From Hymenopus coronatus (lineage: Eukaryota > Arthropoda > Insecta > Mantodea > Hymenopodidae): a DNA stretch of 64,000 nt. Location of the stretch: positions 367,489,132 to 367,553,131 of the forward strand of contig CM060900.1 in the NCBI GenBank assembly GCA_030762935.1. Reading direction: 5' to 3'. Shown here in pieces: positions 11,570 through 20,977 of this stretch. The notes beneath the pieces are model-generated. The model had not been told where the DNA came from. It worked only from the letters and a program-made list of their open reading frames with translations, and searched no databases. The position numbers and the translations under genes are program-made. Every line of letters starts with the position of its first letter. Within the stretch, counting starts at the first letter, position 1.

Positions 11570-13291
11570 TGATGTCGAGATAGGCATCGTAATTAATAAT
11601 TTCAACAATGTAATAGTCTCTTCAAAAGTATCGCAAAGTACGTCTTCTATAATCAGCGAAAGAAATGGAACTGCACCGGTAACTGCTCTCAACTCAGGCC
11701 TAATATAAAAAAACTTGAACTTCTCCTTTCAATTTTCTAAAAATAACAATCTGTTCGTAATTTCAAAGTATCTGTCTGGAAAATTTGTTTTGTATTTATA
11801 GAACTGATTTATGTCAACTAATTGGTTGCAGTAAGGTGTCCAGTGGGCTGAAAACGTATTTTTATTTCCGAAAGAATAGCATCGCACATCTCTTAAGCTT
11901 CTCTTTTTCTGCAAACGTGAACAATGCGGGGTTTCTTGGCGGGCAATGTTTCATCACTTTCAAAATTAACCTCGTTAATGATGGAGTCAATGTCATCTCT
12001 GAATTTTTGCATTGCCGCTTCAAAGTTTTGGATGCCTTGTTTTGCTTTAATCGGTTCTGTGACCTTCTTTTGAAACTGATTAAAAAGAATGTGTACATGA
12101 GGCACTATTTTACAGAAAAAAAAAAAAAAGACAGCCAGAAAACGAAGTCCTTACCTTTCAGTCTTTGTTTGAGGAACCAGCATTTTCAATTGTTTCAATG
12201 GCAGTAATAAGGTCTTCTCTGTTTCATAAATATCTATCTATTCGCGAATGGTTATTCCAACTCGTGAGTGACATACGGGGCAAGATTTTCTCAATAATGC
12301 TAAGCAACACTTTACATACTTGGGGTGAATTTGATGAAAGAAAGAAAGAAAGGGGGAAAAAGCTCAAATTACTGAAAGCTGTGCAAGAAATTTGCGAACC
12401 TTGCGGTTAATAGAGGCTACAGTATGCATAATTAGATTGAATTGGTCTGCATAGAAATGAACAGGGGCGGCTGGTTCTTATGTGCTAATGTGCTACATAA
12501 CATAAATGTAATAAGAGAGTTTTTTCAGTATTAAAAAGAATATATATGCATTGTAATCGAAATTTAAAGCACTTCTGTTGACTCTTGAATTGCCTGCCTT
12601 ACACTTGAAAAATTTCACTTCAACCCTGCACGCACTCTAGCTTTCACTTCCGGAATCTCGACTCCCGCTCTTCTGTGCACATAATACAACCAGAAGGAAG
12701 AAATATGCATGCGTTAGGCACACTTTTCACCCCCCCCTGCCATACCCGAAATCCTCCACAAACTGTTCCCTTCTGTGCTGCGCCGAAGAGAGCCAGAATC
12801 ACTCTGACCAACCCTTGTATTTTATACCAAAATCTCACAATATTATAATATTGCTTCTAATTACGTTACATTTATATATTCTGTTCAAAGCATACAGAAG
12901 TTTGCTGGTTTTGTATCTTCTCGTTAATTTAATTCTCGGGCTAAACTTACACCGGTTAATGTATGTAGGTTCATTAGTGGTTTAACATAATGAATCGGCT
13001 ATTTTTCATCTATCTTGTTTACAACAATGAACAGTGGACACAATATTTTTAAACTATGTTAGTTCATGTGGAGATATTTTCGTGCATTCAGTTATTGTGA
13101 TAATTAGTGTTGCTTAGTGCAGTCTTCCTTCCTGAGGTGAGTGGAGACATCACATTATTATAAACATGAATTCTGTTGAAAGTTTACTGAAAACGCCATT
13201 TTCATCTAAAAGTTTGGAAGAGAAAGTGCAAATTAAACAGTTAGGCAGGCCAGTTCCAATTATAAATCTAACACAAATGGGGAAAGGAAGC

Positions 13292-14677
13292 AGGGCTTCG
13301 CTTCGAGATGCCGAAGAGGAAGCAACAACGCAGACCAGCATCTCCTACAGCAGCCACCGCTTCTCCGGCAACCGCCGGTAGGAAGCGCTCACCGGCATCT
13401 CCGCCACCTGCCGTTACGCCGGCAGTGAGCGCTGCACCTTTGCCGCGCTCACCATCACCACTGCCGCCGACCGCCGCTGCTTCACCGGCAGCTAACACTA
13501 CATCGCCGCCACCGCTGAGCTCCACGCCGCCGCCGCCCCGGTACAGTGCCGTGGTTAGGGGGGTCCCTCGGGATCTCCCCACCTGGCACCTCCTCGCCGC
13601 TGCACAATCTAGATGGCCTTCATGTTCGAGGGCCACTAGAATTATCTGTGACCGGGGCCCGACACCACTAGTTAGAGTGGAGCTACAGGACCGATCAGAC
13701 CTAGAGGCTGCCTTGGCGTCAGGGTTGCCCTTATTAGGGCGACTTCTGCACGTTGAGGCAAGCAGACAGGAAAGACACCGGCCCTGCCGTCGCTGCTGTG
13801 CCTACGGGCACAGCCAAGAAGACTGCTCTTCGCCGCCGAAGTGCCACTACTGTGGCACCAACGCATACACTTCGGAGTGCACTGGGCACGACCTCCACCG
13901 CCGTCGCCGGTTCTGTGCCACCTGTGGTGGTACGGGACATTTCACCGGGCAAGCCCAGTGCCCCAGCTACCCAAAGAGCAGGCACTCATCGCCTAAACCA
14001 GCCCGGACACCATCATCTACACAGCCATCTCCGCAGACTGAACAACCAACACCAACCATCCTGCAGCAGGAAATCCAGCGCCTAAGTGAGGCCATTCAGG
14101 ACCTCCACGCGGAGGTCCTGATTCTTACGGCTAAGCTGATGGCCTTGGAGGACAGGCTTCAGGAACAGGACAGCACCACTTCACATCCAGAACTTCACCA
14201 AGCAATAGCAACAGCAGTCACCGACATCCGACTCATCTTCAGGGAGGAGGTGAGAGCTCTACTGGAGAAGTCCGCACCTCAAACTTCCAAGTTCAACATC
14301 CAAAGTAGACGCCAAGGGCTTAGGCTCGAAAACGTCCCAGGATACAACGACTGACTCAACAGAGTCAACCAGCACTAACTCCATCCTTCACCCTAGAATT
14401 CCTTCATTCCTCTCCCCGAATACTCCGCGGTGGCAGTCTGGGCCTCGGTCAAGTCTGTCTCCCGGTCCTCATTTCACCCCTCTGACTACACCCTGCAGTG
14501 AGTTATATTATCGCCTTGAATCCGCGGGTGCAATCATGCGGTACCGCCTCTCCTTTCTTCCTTCTAATACCGGTGGAGGGGCTTTTTAGTCGGTATGCCC
14601 ACATGGGAGACCCCGACACTCCGGGCTTGCCCGGGTTAGTCCATAAGGTGGATTTTTCCCCTCCACTCGAAAATTAA
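13292..14677 (+). mobile_element. Gag-only retroposon copy 2 (best preserved)
   Basis: The insertion is flanked by AAAGGAAGC at 13283-13291 and 14678-14686; the A residues may partly be tail. It has a 16-bp leader, one open frame of 348 codons, about 0.3 kb of 3' untranslated region with a CUUG-loop hairpin, and a short A-rich tail. No RT, endonuclease or LTR is present. Length and layout match copy 1 (1.38 kb), so this is a family and not one random deletion. It must be copied in trans by a LINE. Confidence 0.85.
13308..14354 (+). CDS. Gag-like zinc-knuckle protein of the gag-only retroposon
   Basis: A 348-residue uninterrupted frame. Residues 1-77 are rich in Ala, Pro and Ser with Arg/Lys. 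Residues 78-155 hold RYSAVVRGVPRDLP and PLVRVELQD, a region that in LINE ORF1 proteins often folds like an RRM (inferred). Zinc knuckles follow: C160-C163-H168-C173, a second Cys pair at C179/C182 with C191, and C203-C206-H211-C218. Residues 250-287 form a probable coiled coil (IQRLSEAIQDLHAEV). The likely role is RNA binding and self-assembly. No catalytic domain follows before the 3' end. The start is the first ATG after the insertion boundary and matches copy 1. Confidence 0.8.
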   Translation: MPKRKQQRRPASPTAATASPATAGRKRSPASPPPAVTPAVSAAPLPRSPSPLPPTAAASPAANTTSPPPLSSTPPPPRYSAVVRGVPRDLPTWHLLAAAQSRWPSCSRATRIICDRGPTPLVRVELQDRSDLEAALASGLPLLGRLLHVEASRQERHRPCRRCCAYGHSQEDCSSPPKCHYCGTNAYTSECTGHDLHRRRRFCATCGGTGHFTGQAQCPSYPKSRHSSPKPARTPSSTQPSPQTEQPTPTILQQEIQRLSEAIQDLHAEVLILTAKLMALEDRLQEQDSTTSHPELHQAIATAVTDIRLIFREEVRALLEKSAPQTSKFNIQSRRQGLRLENVPGYND

Positions 14678-16963
14678 AAAGGAAGCGGCAGTAGAAAATA
14701 TAAAAGGCAGTTCAACAAAAGGGTTTATGATGAATGCAACTGGATATGTACTTGTGATGCTAGAAATTCTGTTTTTTGCTTTCCTTGTCTTCTCTTTGGG
14801 AATAATGATGCATTTAGTAAGACAAGTGTTAAAGATCTTGGTCATCTGAACGCATTAATAAGAGCTAACAACGAAAAAGAAAACATATCAACAATGTTTA
14901 AGACCTTTCTATACCTGGCAGCGTTAAGCAACAAAATTAAGTAGAGCTTATCAGGATAGCATTGCTAAGCACAATGAACAAGTAGAAAAGAATAGGCACA
15001 TTCTAGGCAGAATAATTGACTGCATAAAGTTTTGCGGTGCATTCGAACTCGCACTCAGAGGGCATCGAGAATCAGAAGAGTGGGATAATCCTGGTGTATT
15101 TTTGGGACTTATAGATTTTGTTAGTAGCATTGACACGGCTGTAAAAGAGCATATGAACTCCAGTAACGTTTCCAAAGTGACTTCGAAAACAATTCAAAAT
15201 GAGCTCTTAGACTGTATGCTCGAAGTCTGCCGCGAAGAAATTGTAGCAGAAATAAAAAAAGCAGATTATGTAGCGGTAATGTCGGATGAGGCAACAGATG
15301 TGTCAGAACATACACAGTTGGTATTAGTGTTCAGGTATGAAATTGACGGATGCCCACAAGAACGATTCTGGGGATTTTTTAATCCCGGAGGACAAAATGC
15401 CGATGTAATTGCTGACTGTATAATGAAAGTGCTGGGTTCTGTACTGAATGACAAGCATAAATTGATTACACAGACGTACGATAGAGCAGCTGTTATGAGC
15501 GGAGAGAGAGGCGGCGTCCAAGCTTAAATCAGGCAACAATACCCTCATGTTCACTATCTCCATTGTTACGCGCACCAGCTAAATTTAGTAATGGAACGTG
15601 CTGCGTCACAAAATTGAGCTGCTAGAATATTTTTAGTACTATTTCAGCATTTCCAGCCTATTTCAGCAGACCCCCACAGAGAGTTGCTGCTCTCGAAGCA
15701 ATTGTTGCTAAAAGAATTCCCAGTGGTTCACCAACCAGATGGAATTTTAAATCTCGAACTGTGAATGTCATTCATGAACACAAAGACGCGCTTGTTGAAT
15801 ACTTTTTGAAGTTAGAAGAAACTCCATCAAGTACCGGAATTCAAGGTGCTCGTGGACTTAGATTAAATCTAGAAGACTTTGAATTCTGTTACATGCTTTC
15901 GTTTTTCCACCGAGTAATGCCGCACGTGGAGATTTTGTACAATCAGTTACAAGCTAGAAATGTTGATGTAGTCAAGGTAAAATGTAATGTAGCGTGTTTC
16001 ATTGAAGCAATAAACGTTATAAGGAATTCTCTGGAAACCACTGATGACACATCGATGGAGCCACCTACCAAGCGTCAAAGAAGTTCTTGCAGAGTGAATG
16101 ACGCGAAGGAAATATGCGATCGCATCACAGAGGAGGCCCGTAGTCGTTTTCAGTCTTTAGACCATTTAAACTTTGAAAAACTTTTGCATTGTGAACATTT
16201 TGTTCAATTTTCGCAAAAACTCCCGGACAATCATCTTGATGACGTGATACAAGCTTATCCCGTATTTGATAAGAAGAGACTAAAAACCGAGCAAAGTGTT
16301 TTGTATTCTCGACCTGACTTCAGAAATATCGCAGGCACTGTTCCATTGCTGCAACTAATTATAAAACAACAATTAGCGCATGACGCATTTTTTCATTTGA
16401 CAAAACTTTTGAAAATAATGGTAACAACAACAATGACTACTTCTGAACCTGAGCGATGCTTATCTACCCTGAAAAGGTGAAAAACCTTATTGAGGAATTC
16501 TATGACTCAAGAGCGTATGACTGCCCTGGCCATGCTGATCATAGAAAAACGTTTAGTGCTACAAACGAAGGAGTTCAACACAAAGGTGACTGAAAAGTTC
16601 GCCAGTAGGAAGGAAAGGAGAATGGAGTTCAGTTTTCGTCATTAGGGTCAGTTTATTGTCATTAATATTTATGTTTATTTTTAATAATTTTAGTTTTTGT
16701 TGATGCTCTTGTTGTTGCTTTTTAATAATGATGTAGCACACTGACTGAAAAAGTCACGAGCCGCCACTGGAAATGAATGTACTTTGTGTTTGGGTATTTG
16801 TCTTTTATTAATTTCTGCACAGCATATGACTCGCCACTCTTAACATTTGCACCATCGTAACTCTGGGCTATTCGTTTTTCTCACAGAACCTAATATAGTT
16901 TATAACTAAATTCAAAATGTATGTTCTGTTCTACTTTTCTACTGTTGTGATTATCAATTTTTG

Positions 16964-17176
16964 GTAGTGTTTAACGCCCGCTTTAACTACTAATGGCACC
17001 GCAGGTGGTGACACTGATGATACATGAATGATGATGGAGCACTGGTGGAATGCGATGGCGGGGGAAACCGGAGTACCCGGAGAAAACCCGCCCAGCGCCG
17101 TTTTGCCCACCACAAATCTCACCCCGGCCGTCTAGGTGAGAGTCGAGTGGTCTAACCACTCGGCCACGGCGCGGCC
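16964..17176 (-). mobile_element. SINE-A copy 2
   Basis: Nearly the same as SINE-A copy 1: tRNA-like head with GTGGCCGAGTGG at the 17176 end, body with CCGGGTACTCCGG, and 3' end GTTAAACACTAC at 16964. It is inserted in hAT-A between core and zinc-finger segments. The flanks TATCAATTT (16952-16960) and TATCATTTG (17177-17185) are a weak TSD candidate. Confidence 0.75.
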
Positions 17177-18536
17177 TATCATTTGTTTGCCTGTATTGCG
17201 AATCTAACCTATGCTGAATGTTAGTTTTGCCTAGAAATGAAAGACTAAGAATATTGTCCATATGCCGTTTTTAAGTTTCATGCACTTTCATTTTGGACCA
17301 TATATACCCAATTTCGGTTTTACACCAATGGAGATCTCCTCCAAACAACACACAAGGAAAGCAAAATAAAGCATTTCTTTCCTCACAGCCACAAATCCAT
17401 TCTGTTCTTTTGGTAAATTTCTGGATTGAACCTGCGGCATCGATTTTGTGTTAGCTTCTCCAGATTCAGCATCGTAAGTGGCCTACCCAATGTTTTTATT
17501 TAAAATTTTTCACTGACACCCCTATTGCGAAATGGAGTTATTATTTACTTTGTTTATTTTGTGACTTTCACAGTTCACGCACAGTATTCACTCGAAACCC
17601 TACTGCACAGCTATTCAGTTACACTGTCTTAAATACATCACTTGAGTTCACGTTAACCGACCTAACTGCTCAACTACAGAAATAAACAGCAACATGTGAC
17701 TATTATTTTGTAAACAGCTGCCCGTCACATGGTGGTTAGTTGATTACTAAATTACTACCAATAGAACTACAGTCTCAACTAGTATGAAGAATGACAATTC
17801 TGAAACCTAGTTTTAAAACCTAATGGAATTACTTTCAAAACAGGCATGTTTGTTTATAATGATATATTGGTGTCTATTTCTGCACTGGATTTAACTAAAC
17901 ATCAAAATGCTCTTCAAAATGAGCTTGCATTAACTTAGAGCAAGATGGAATTAACATAGACGAGGACAATGCATTCTTTCATTGTCACAGATATAGAGAT
18001 TATCGTTTGCAAGATACTGCGCTCTGACGGGTGGAACGGGGAGACTGTACATCAGATCAACCTTGGCACTACTTGCACCCATAAGCAGCCACTATAAACG
18101 ATCGAATTGGCTTATGAACTTACCCGGTGCCAACATAGAGCTGGCGCAAGGGTTAGAAAACTTCTGTCTACAGTCAGTTCGCGCGGTCCTTAACGTGCAG
18201 TTCAAATGAAAGAACTAGAATACGAGTGTAGGAACAATGTCACAATATGTAGATACTTCTTTTTTATTTAATGGTGGTACCATGGCATGCCCCTAGGACC
18301 TGCCCCTAGTTGTTATATTCAAGCAGTGCGTCCCGATAGTTTGATTGGTCCTCTTGGCATTGCCTCGTTATATTTTTGGGGATATCAGCAGTTTTCTCTG
18401 AGAGTCCATTACTACGACGATAATGTGGTCGGCTGGTTTGAATGGAGTTGTGCTTTTCTTTGTAATACTTCAGACACTTTGGCGAGATGAAAGGTAAATT
18501 ATCTGCAATTATTGTTTCCGGATATCCTAGATGCGG

Positions 18537-18561
18537 AAAAAAAAAAAAAAAAAAAAAAAAA
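18537..18561. repeat. 25-bp A-run in integrase remnant
   Basis: An uninterrupted run of A within otherwise coding-like Ty3/gypsy integrase sequence. It could be slippage or the scar of a tiny retroposon. No flanking duplication was found. Confidence 0.8.
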
Positions 18562-18721
18562 CGTCCTGCATGCTATTAATGACTGATTCAGAAGTCTTAT
18601 TTGACATTGGACATATTTATAAAAAATGTGCGAGATAATCAAACATTATCAGAAATGGTTTACTTCCAAAATCCAAAATTTATTTTGTTAAATCTTAACT
18701 TTGGTATGGGATGTTGCAGTA

Positions 18722-19021
18722 GTCGCCCACCGTGGTGTAATGGTTACCATGCTAACTTCATATACTCAAGGTCGCGGGTTCAAACCCGGCGGAGGATGAT
18801 GGATTTTTTTGGGTGTAAAAATCCTTAGCATGGCTTCCTTCAGAAGGGAAGTAAAGCCGTTGGTCCCGTGTCGTAGATTTACGGCAAGTAAAAGAACCTT
18901 AAGTCTGATTGAGAGGCCTCTGAGCAAAATTAAGCAGTCTTTCACGCCCAATTTAGAATGGGACGCTGAGAACCATAGCAGCTAAAGAGCGTCCATAAAT
19001 AACACGTCATTTACATTTTGG
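18722..19021 (+). mobile_element. SINE-C copy 1 (tRNA-derived, full length)
   Basis: A 300-bp insert in the Ty3/gypsy integrase with the exact 10-bp TSD TGTTGCAGTA (18712-18721 and 19022-19031). The head has CCGTGGTGTAATGGTTACC (box A) and GGGTTCAAACCC (box B). The body includes GGGAAGTAAAGCCGTTGGTC. Related copies are at 27379-27591 (minus) and 38673-38858 (plus, 5'-truncated). Confidence 0.9.
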
Positions 19022-19230
19022 TGTTGCAGTAATGTTTCTCGGCGACTGTTTGGAATATACATTTTACAAGTGCGACATTTATTTACGAATTGAGTAATAT
19101 CAGAAGACATATAGGTCATTAAAATATAGACCCAGCTTTCTCGATCGATTTGCTAATCCCTGGGTGACCTTGATGAAAAGTTGACTACATATTGTATCAT
19201 TCACGAATACTAAGTTGTTGTCTACATACA

Positions 19231-19580
19231 AATCATCTTTGAGAGAATACCGTGATTTACATGAGGCATCCACATACTCCTCTTGTGGCCAACCCTTTGA
19301 GTAACGATACTTTTAACTTGGGCATTACCTTCCTGATTACCTGTTGCAATCATTTAATCTTCAAATGCTGTTTTCCAGAATTGCCGTTCCTGCGATGCGC
19401 TAGACTTTTGCAAGTCGAAATCTGGGTTTAGTTTAACATTTATTGCATGGATTGCTGTAGCGTGGTTAGCGGCTATTTCGAGGTTACTCACGTATAAACG
19501 TACGAAAATCTGAATTTACAGCTCCCTCGGCCAAATTACTATGTTTACTGCATACTTTACCCCTTATTCGATTGCGCCAT
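19231..19580 (-). pseudogene. Ty3/gypsy primer site and gag remnant joined to pre-integrase sequence
   Basis: Directly after the 5' LTR come a primer-binding-like site and about 200 bp with a gag-like segment (FDLQKSS, then FWKTAF, ATGNQ). The sequence then passes straight into the region preceding the integrase zinc finger (GWPQEEYVDAS, NNLVFVND). Protease, RT and RNase H are absent, so an internal deletion of several kilobases is inferred. Confidence 0.6.
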
Positions 19581-19744
19581 TTTAATGTGTTCGTTATATG
19601 TAAATCACTAATGATTAGACTTGATATTTGAGAGCACATATTTATTGCAATATATTGCATGTTACAACTTACAGGAAGAAGAAAGTTAAGATACATGCAG
19701 GATGTGACGTCAGTCACAGCCTTCTTACGTACAACATACATACA
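19581..19744 (-). repeat. 5' LTR of the Ty3/gypsy element
   Basis: Begins TGTATGTATG at 19744 on the minus strand and ends near 19581, followed at once by TGGCGCAATCG, a primer-binding-site-like sequence (from 19579 downward). Compared with the 3' LTR it lacks a few terminal bases. Confidence 0.8.
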
Positions 19745-20452
19745 GCAGTCAGCTTGGCCGTCAGCGTTAGAACCTCCAAATGGGGGTCCTAAATGGCCTC
19801 ACTTAGGCCCTGGTTATCCTGCATCAAGTTGTTGTTTGATGGAGATGGTGGTTATGGCTGCTGCTCTGGCTGTGGAGGTGACACTGCCTGGGCTGGCTGC
19901 GTTAATGGCTGCCTGCTCCATAGATAAGCGGGGCACTGGGCTTTCCTGGTGTAGTATCCTGTGTACCTCAATTGCACAGAACTGGCGTCTGCTGTGCAGG
20001 CTGTGACGCCACAGTAGTGGCACCGCCACGGCGAGACACATGTTTCTTAGCGGTGCCCGTAGGCACAGCAGCGTCAGCCCACGAGGTCGGTACGGTCTTA
20101 AAGCTCATTCCTGAAGAGCGGTGTTGGCCCCCGTTCGCAGAAAATGTAAGTGGCTCTCGAGCATGAAGGACTGCGCGGCTGCTAGGAAATGCCGGGTGGA
20201 AAGGTCCCTGGGGATCCCCCAAACCACAGCACTGAACCGGGATGACTGCATGGCTTCCTGCGATGGCGGCGACTGCGTCTGCGGTCGCCGTGAAGCGGTG
20301 TTGGCTGCCGGTGAAATAGCGGCGATATTGCCGGGACTGGTTCAGGTGTCGACGAGGCTACCCTGCTGGCAGATGCCGGGGGAGCAGCGGTGGTCCTTGA
20401 TGAAGCTACGGCTTTGCAATGTTTTGCTTTCGCAATCCCGACTAGAAATGTA
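19745..20452 (-). mobile_element. Gag-only retroposon copy 3, 5' half
   Basis: On the minus strand a start codon at 20451 (MGTFLVGIAKAK) opens a decayed version of the copy-2 protein. It has TFPPG, a zinc-knuckle region (RCCAYGH-like near 20050), PSPSNN and finally VLTLTAKLTA at the Ty3/gypsy junction. The frame resumes at 9740 with LEDRLQE, as in copy 2. Several frameshifts and stops are present. Confidence 0.75.
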
Positions 20453-20473
20453 CCCATCTCTCTCTCTCTCTCC

Positions 20474-20610
20474 TCCTTCGAGTGGAGTGGAGTGGAAAAC
20501 CCCAATCTACAGGCGACAGAGGGGATAACTCTGCCAAGTGTGGGGGTGGCCCTAAACTGCAGAAGAACCGCATGTTGCAACTGCAGATTCATTGAGCGGG
20601 TGTGATGTCC
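20474..20610 (-). mobile_element. 3' untranslated fragment of a fourth gag-only retroposon
   Basis: On the minus strand it reads GAATCTGCAGTTGCAACATG, similar to the GAATCCGCGGGTGCAATCATG region of copy 2, and ends in CCACTCGAAGG followed by a GA tract, like the 3' end of copy 3. It lies directly upstream of the copy-3 start, separated only by the GA repeat (20453-20473), so the two copies are head to tail. Confidence 0.5.
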
Positions 20611-20977
20611 GGCCATATCGTCCAAAACGCAAACATGGCCGTAGTTCTGATTACGCCCTTGGAAATTTGAGGCAAGGAATTCAATAATTGTCGAGACATT
20701 TCTCGGGGCAGAGCCGCTGTCATAATTGAATAGAGGGCTTTACACGCACAATCTTTCCCTCGCGCCTAGGAGCGTACGGATTTGAACGAGGTAAAGAACG
20801 TACACGTAATCGTGCGCGAACAGATTCCAGAACAAAAAAGCAAGCACGTGTTTACGCGCGCGAAAGCGTGTCTATATGAGTGCGCGAGCGAAAGAATGGA
20901 CGTGTGAAGGGCAATCACGCACGCATGCCCGCGCGAAATCGAAATCTGTGGAGCGACTGCAAGTTCAACAGGATTAG

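Larger units (their letters stand above)
13166..16645 (+). pseudogene. hAT-B transposase (few lesions)
   Basis: Starts MNSVESLLKT at 13166. Ignoring the insert at 13292-14677, it continues into a TTF zinc finger (NWICTCDARN, FCFPCLLFG; about 14735-14800). Then come LIDFVSS, the core segment VMSDEATDVSEHTQLV (about 15280) and YDRAAVMSGE (about 15480), an insertion domain with HVEILYNQLQARN (about 15930), and the dimerisation end EPERCLSTLKR, continuing in another frame as NSMTQERMTALAML up to a TAG at 16643. Lesions are a TAG at 14942, a TAA near 15525 and frameshifts near 15660 and 16485. It is far less decayed than hAT-A. Confidence 0.85.
12462..16769 (+). mobile_element. hAT-B transposon (TTF-type), inserted in hAT-A
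   Basis: Perfect 8-bp TSD GAAATGAA at 12454-12461 and 16770-16777. Terminal inverted repeats start CAGGGGCGGCT (12462) and, on the minus strand from 16769, CAGTGGCGGCT; GTGCTACAT recurs inward at both ends. It encodes a TTF-type hAT transposase on the plus strand. A 1.39-kb gag-only retroposon sits in the zinc-finger coding region. Without it the element is about 2.9 kb. Confidence 0.9.
11090..17480 (-). pseudogene. hAT-A transposase, scattered by insertions
   Basis: Read from high to low coordinates: TTF-type zinc finger (about 17420-17330: EWICGCEERNALFCFPC), catalytic-core segment AQSYDGANV (about 16860) with KYPNTKYIH, which runs into the hAT-B junction and resumes with LIMHTVASINRKV beyond 12461. 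Next come an insertion-domain segment (12105-11893: HVHILFNQFQKK, then DSIINEV) and the C-terminal dimerisation segment (11210-11090: ERCFSMLKRIKTFLRNT, EERLSAL). Stops and frameshifts are present. The segment order is that of a cut-and-paste hAT transposase. Confidence 0.8.
10496..18308 (-). mobile_element. hAT-A transposon (TTF-type), inserted in Ty3/gypsy
   Basis: Eight-bp TSD GTTGTTAT at 10488-10495 and 18309-18316. Imperfect terminal inverted repeats: CAGTGGCGGCC at 10496, and TAGGGGCAGG on the minus strand from 18308; both then reach GGCAT and continue similarly. The transposase is on the minus strand and broken. Inserted within are SINE-B (11224-11569), hAT-B (12462-16769) and SINE-A copy 2 (16964-17176); without them about 2.9 kb remains, a normal hAT size. 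Confidence 0.85.
18317..19230 (-). pseudogene. Ty3/gypsy integrase, zinc-binding and core parts
   Basis: From 19230 down: a zinc-binding segment (HQGHPGI, then CRTCK), interrupted by SINE-C copy 1 at 18722-19021. The core follows, with the second Asp region TIIADN and PHYRRSNGLSEKTA carrying the catalytic Glu. The order is that of a DDE integrase inserting the DNA copy. Frame changes, stops and an A-run at 18537-18561 break it. Confidence 0.75.
9746..19744 (-). mobile_element. Ty3/gypsy LTR retrotransposon, deleted and interrupted
   Basis: Short LTRs (9746-9914 and 19581-19744) flank gag and integrase remnants on the minus strand, with a 5-bp TSD GCAGT (9741-9745 and 19745-19749). The element landed in the gag-like frame of retroposon copy 3. 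It lacks most of gag and all of protease, RT and RNase H, and it carries hAT-A (10496-18308) and SINE-C copy 1 (18722-19021). Without these two inserts about 1.9 kb remains. Confidence 0.85.

Noticed and set aside
12462..16769. hAT-A and hAT-B as one element with an internal rearrangement
   Set aside because: hAT-B has its own inverted ends and an exact 8-bp TSD, and hAT-A sequence resumes exactly at the duplication.
18722..18800. Functional tRNA gene
   Set aside because: Boxes A and B are present but the sequence continues into a SINE body flanked by a TSD and does not form a complete cloverleaf.
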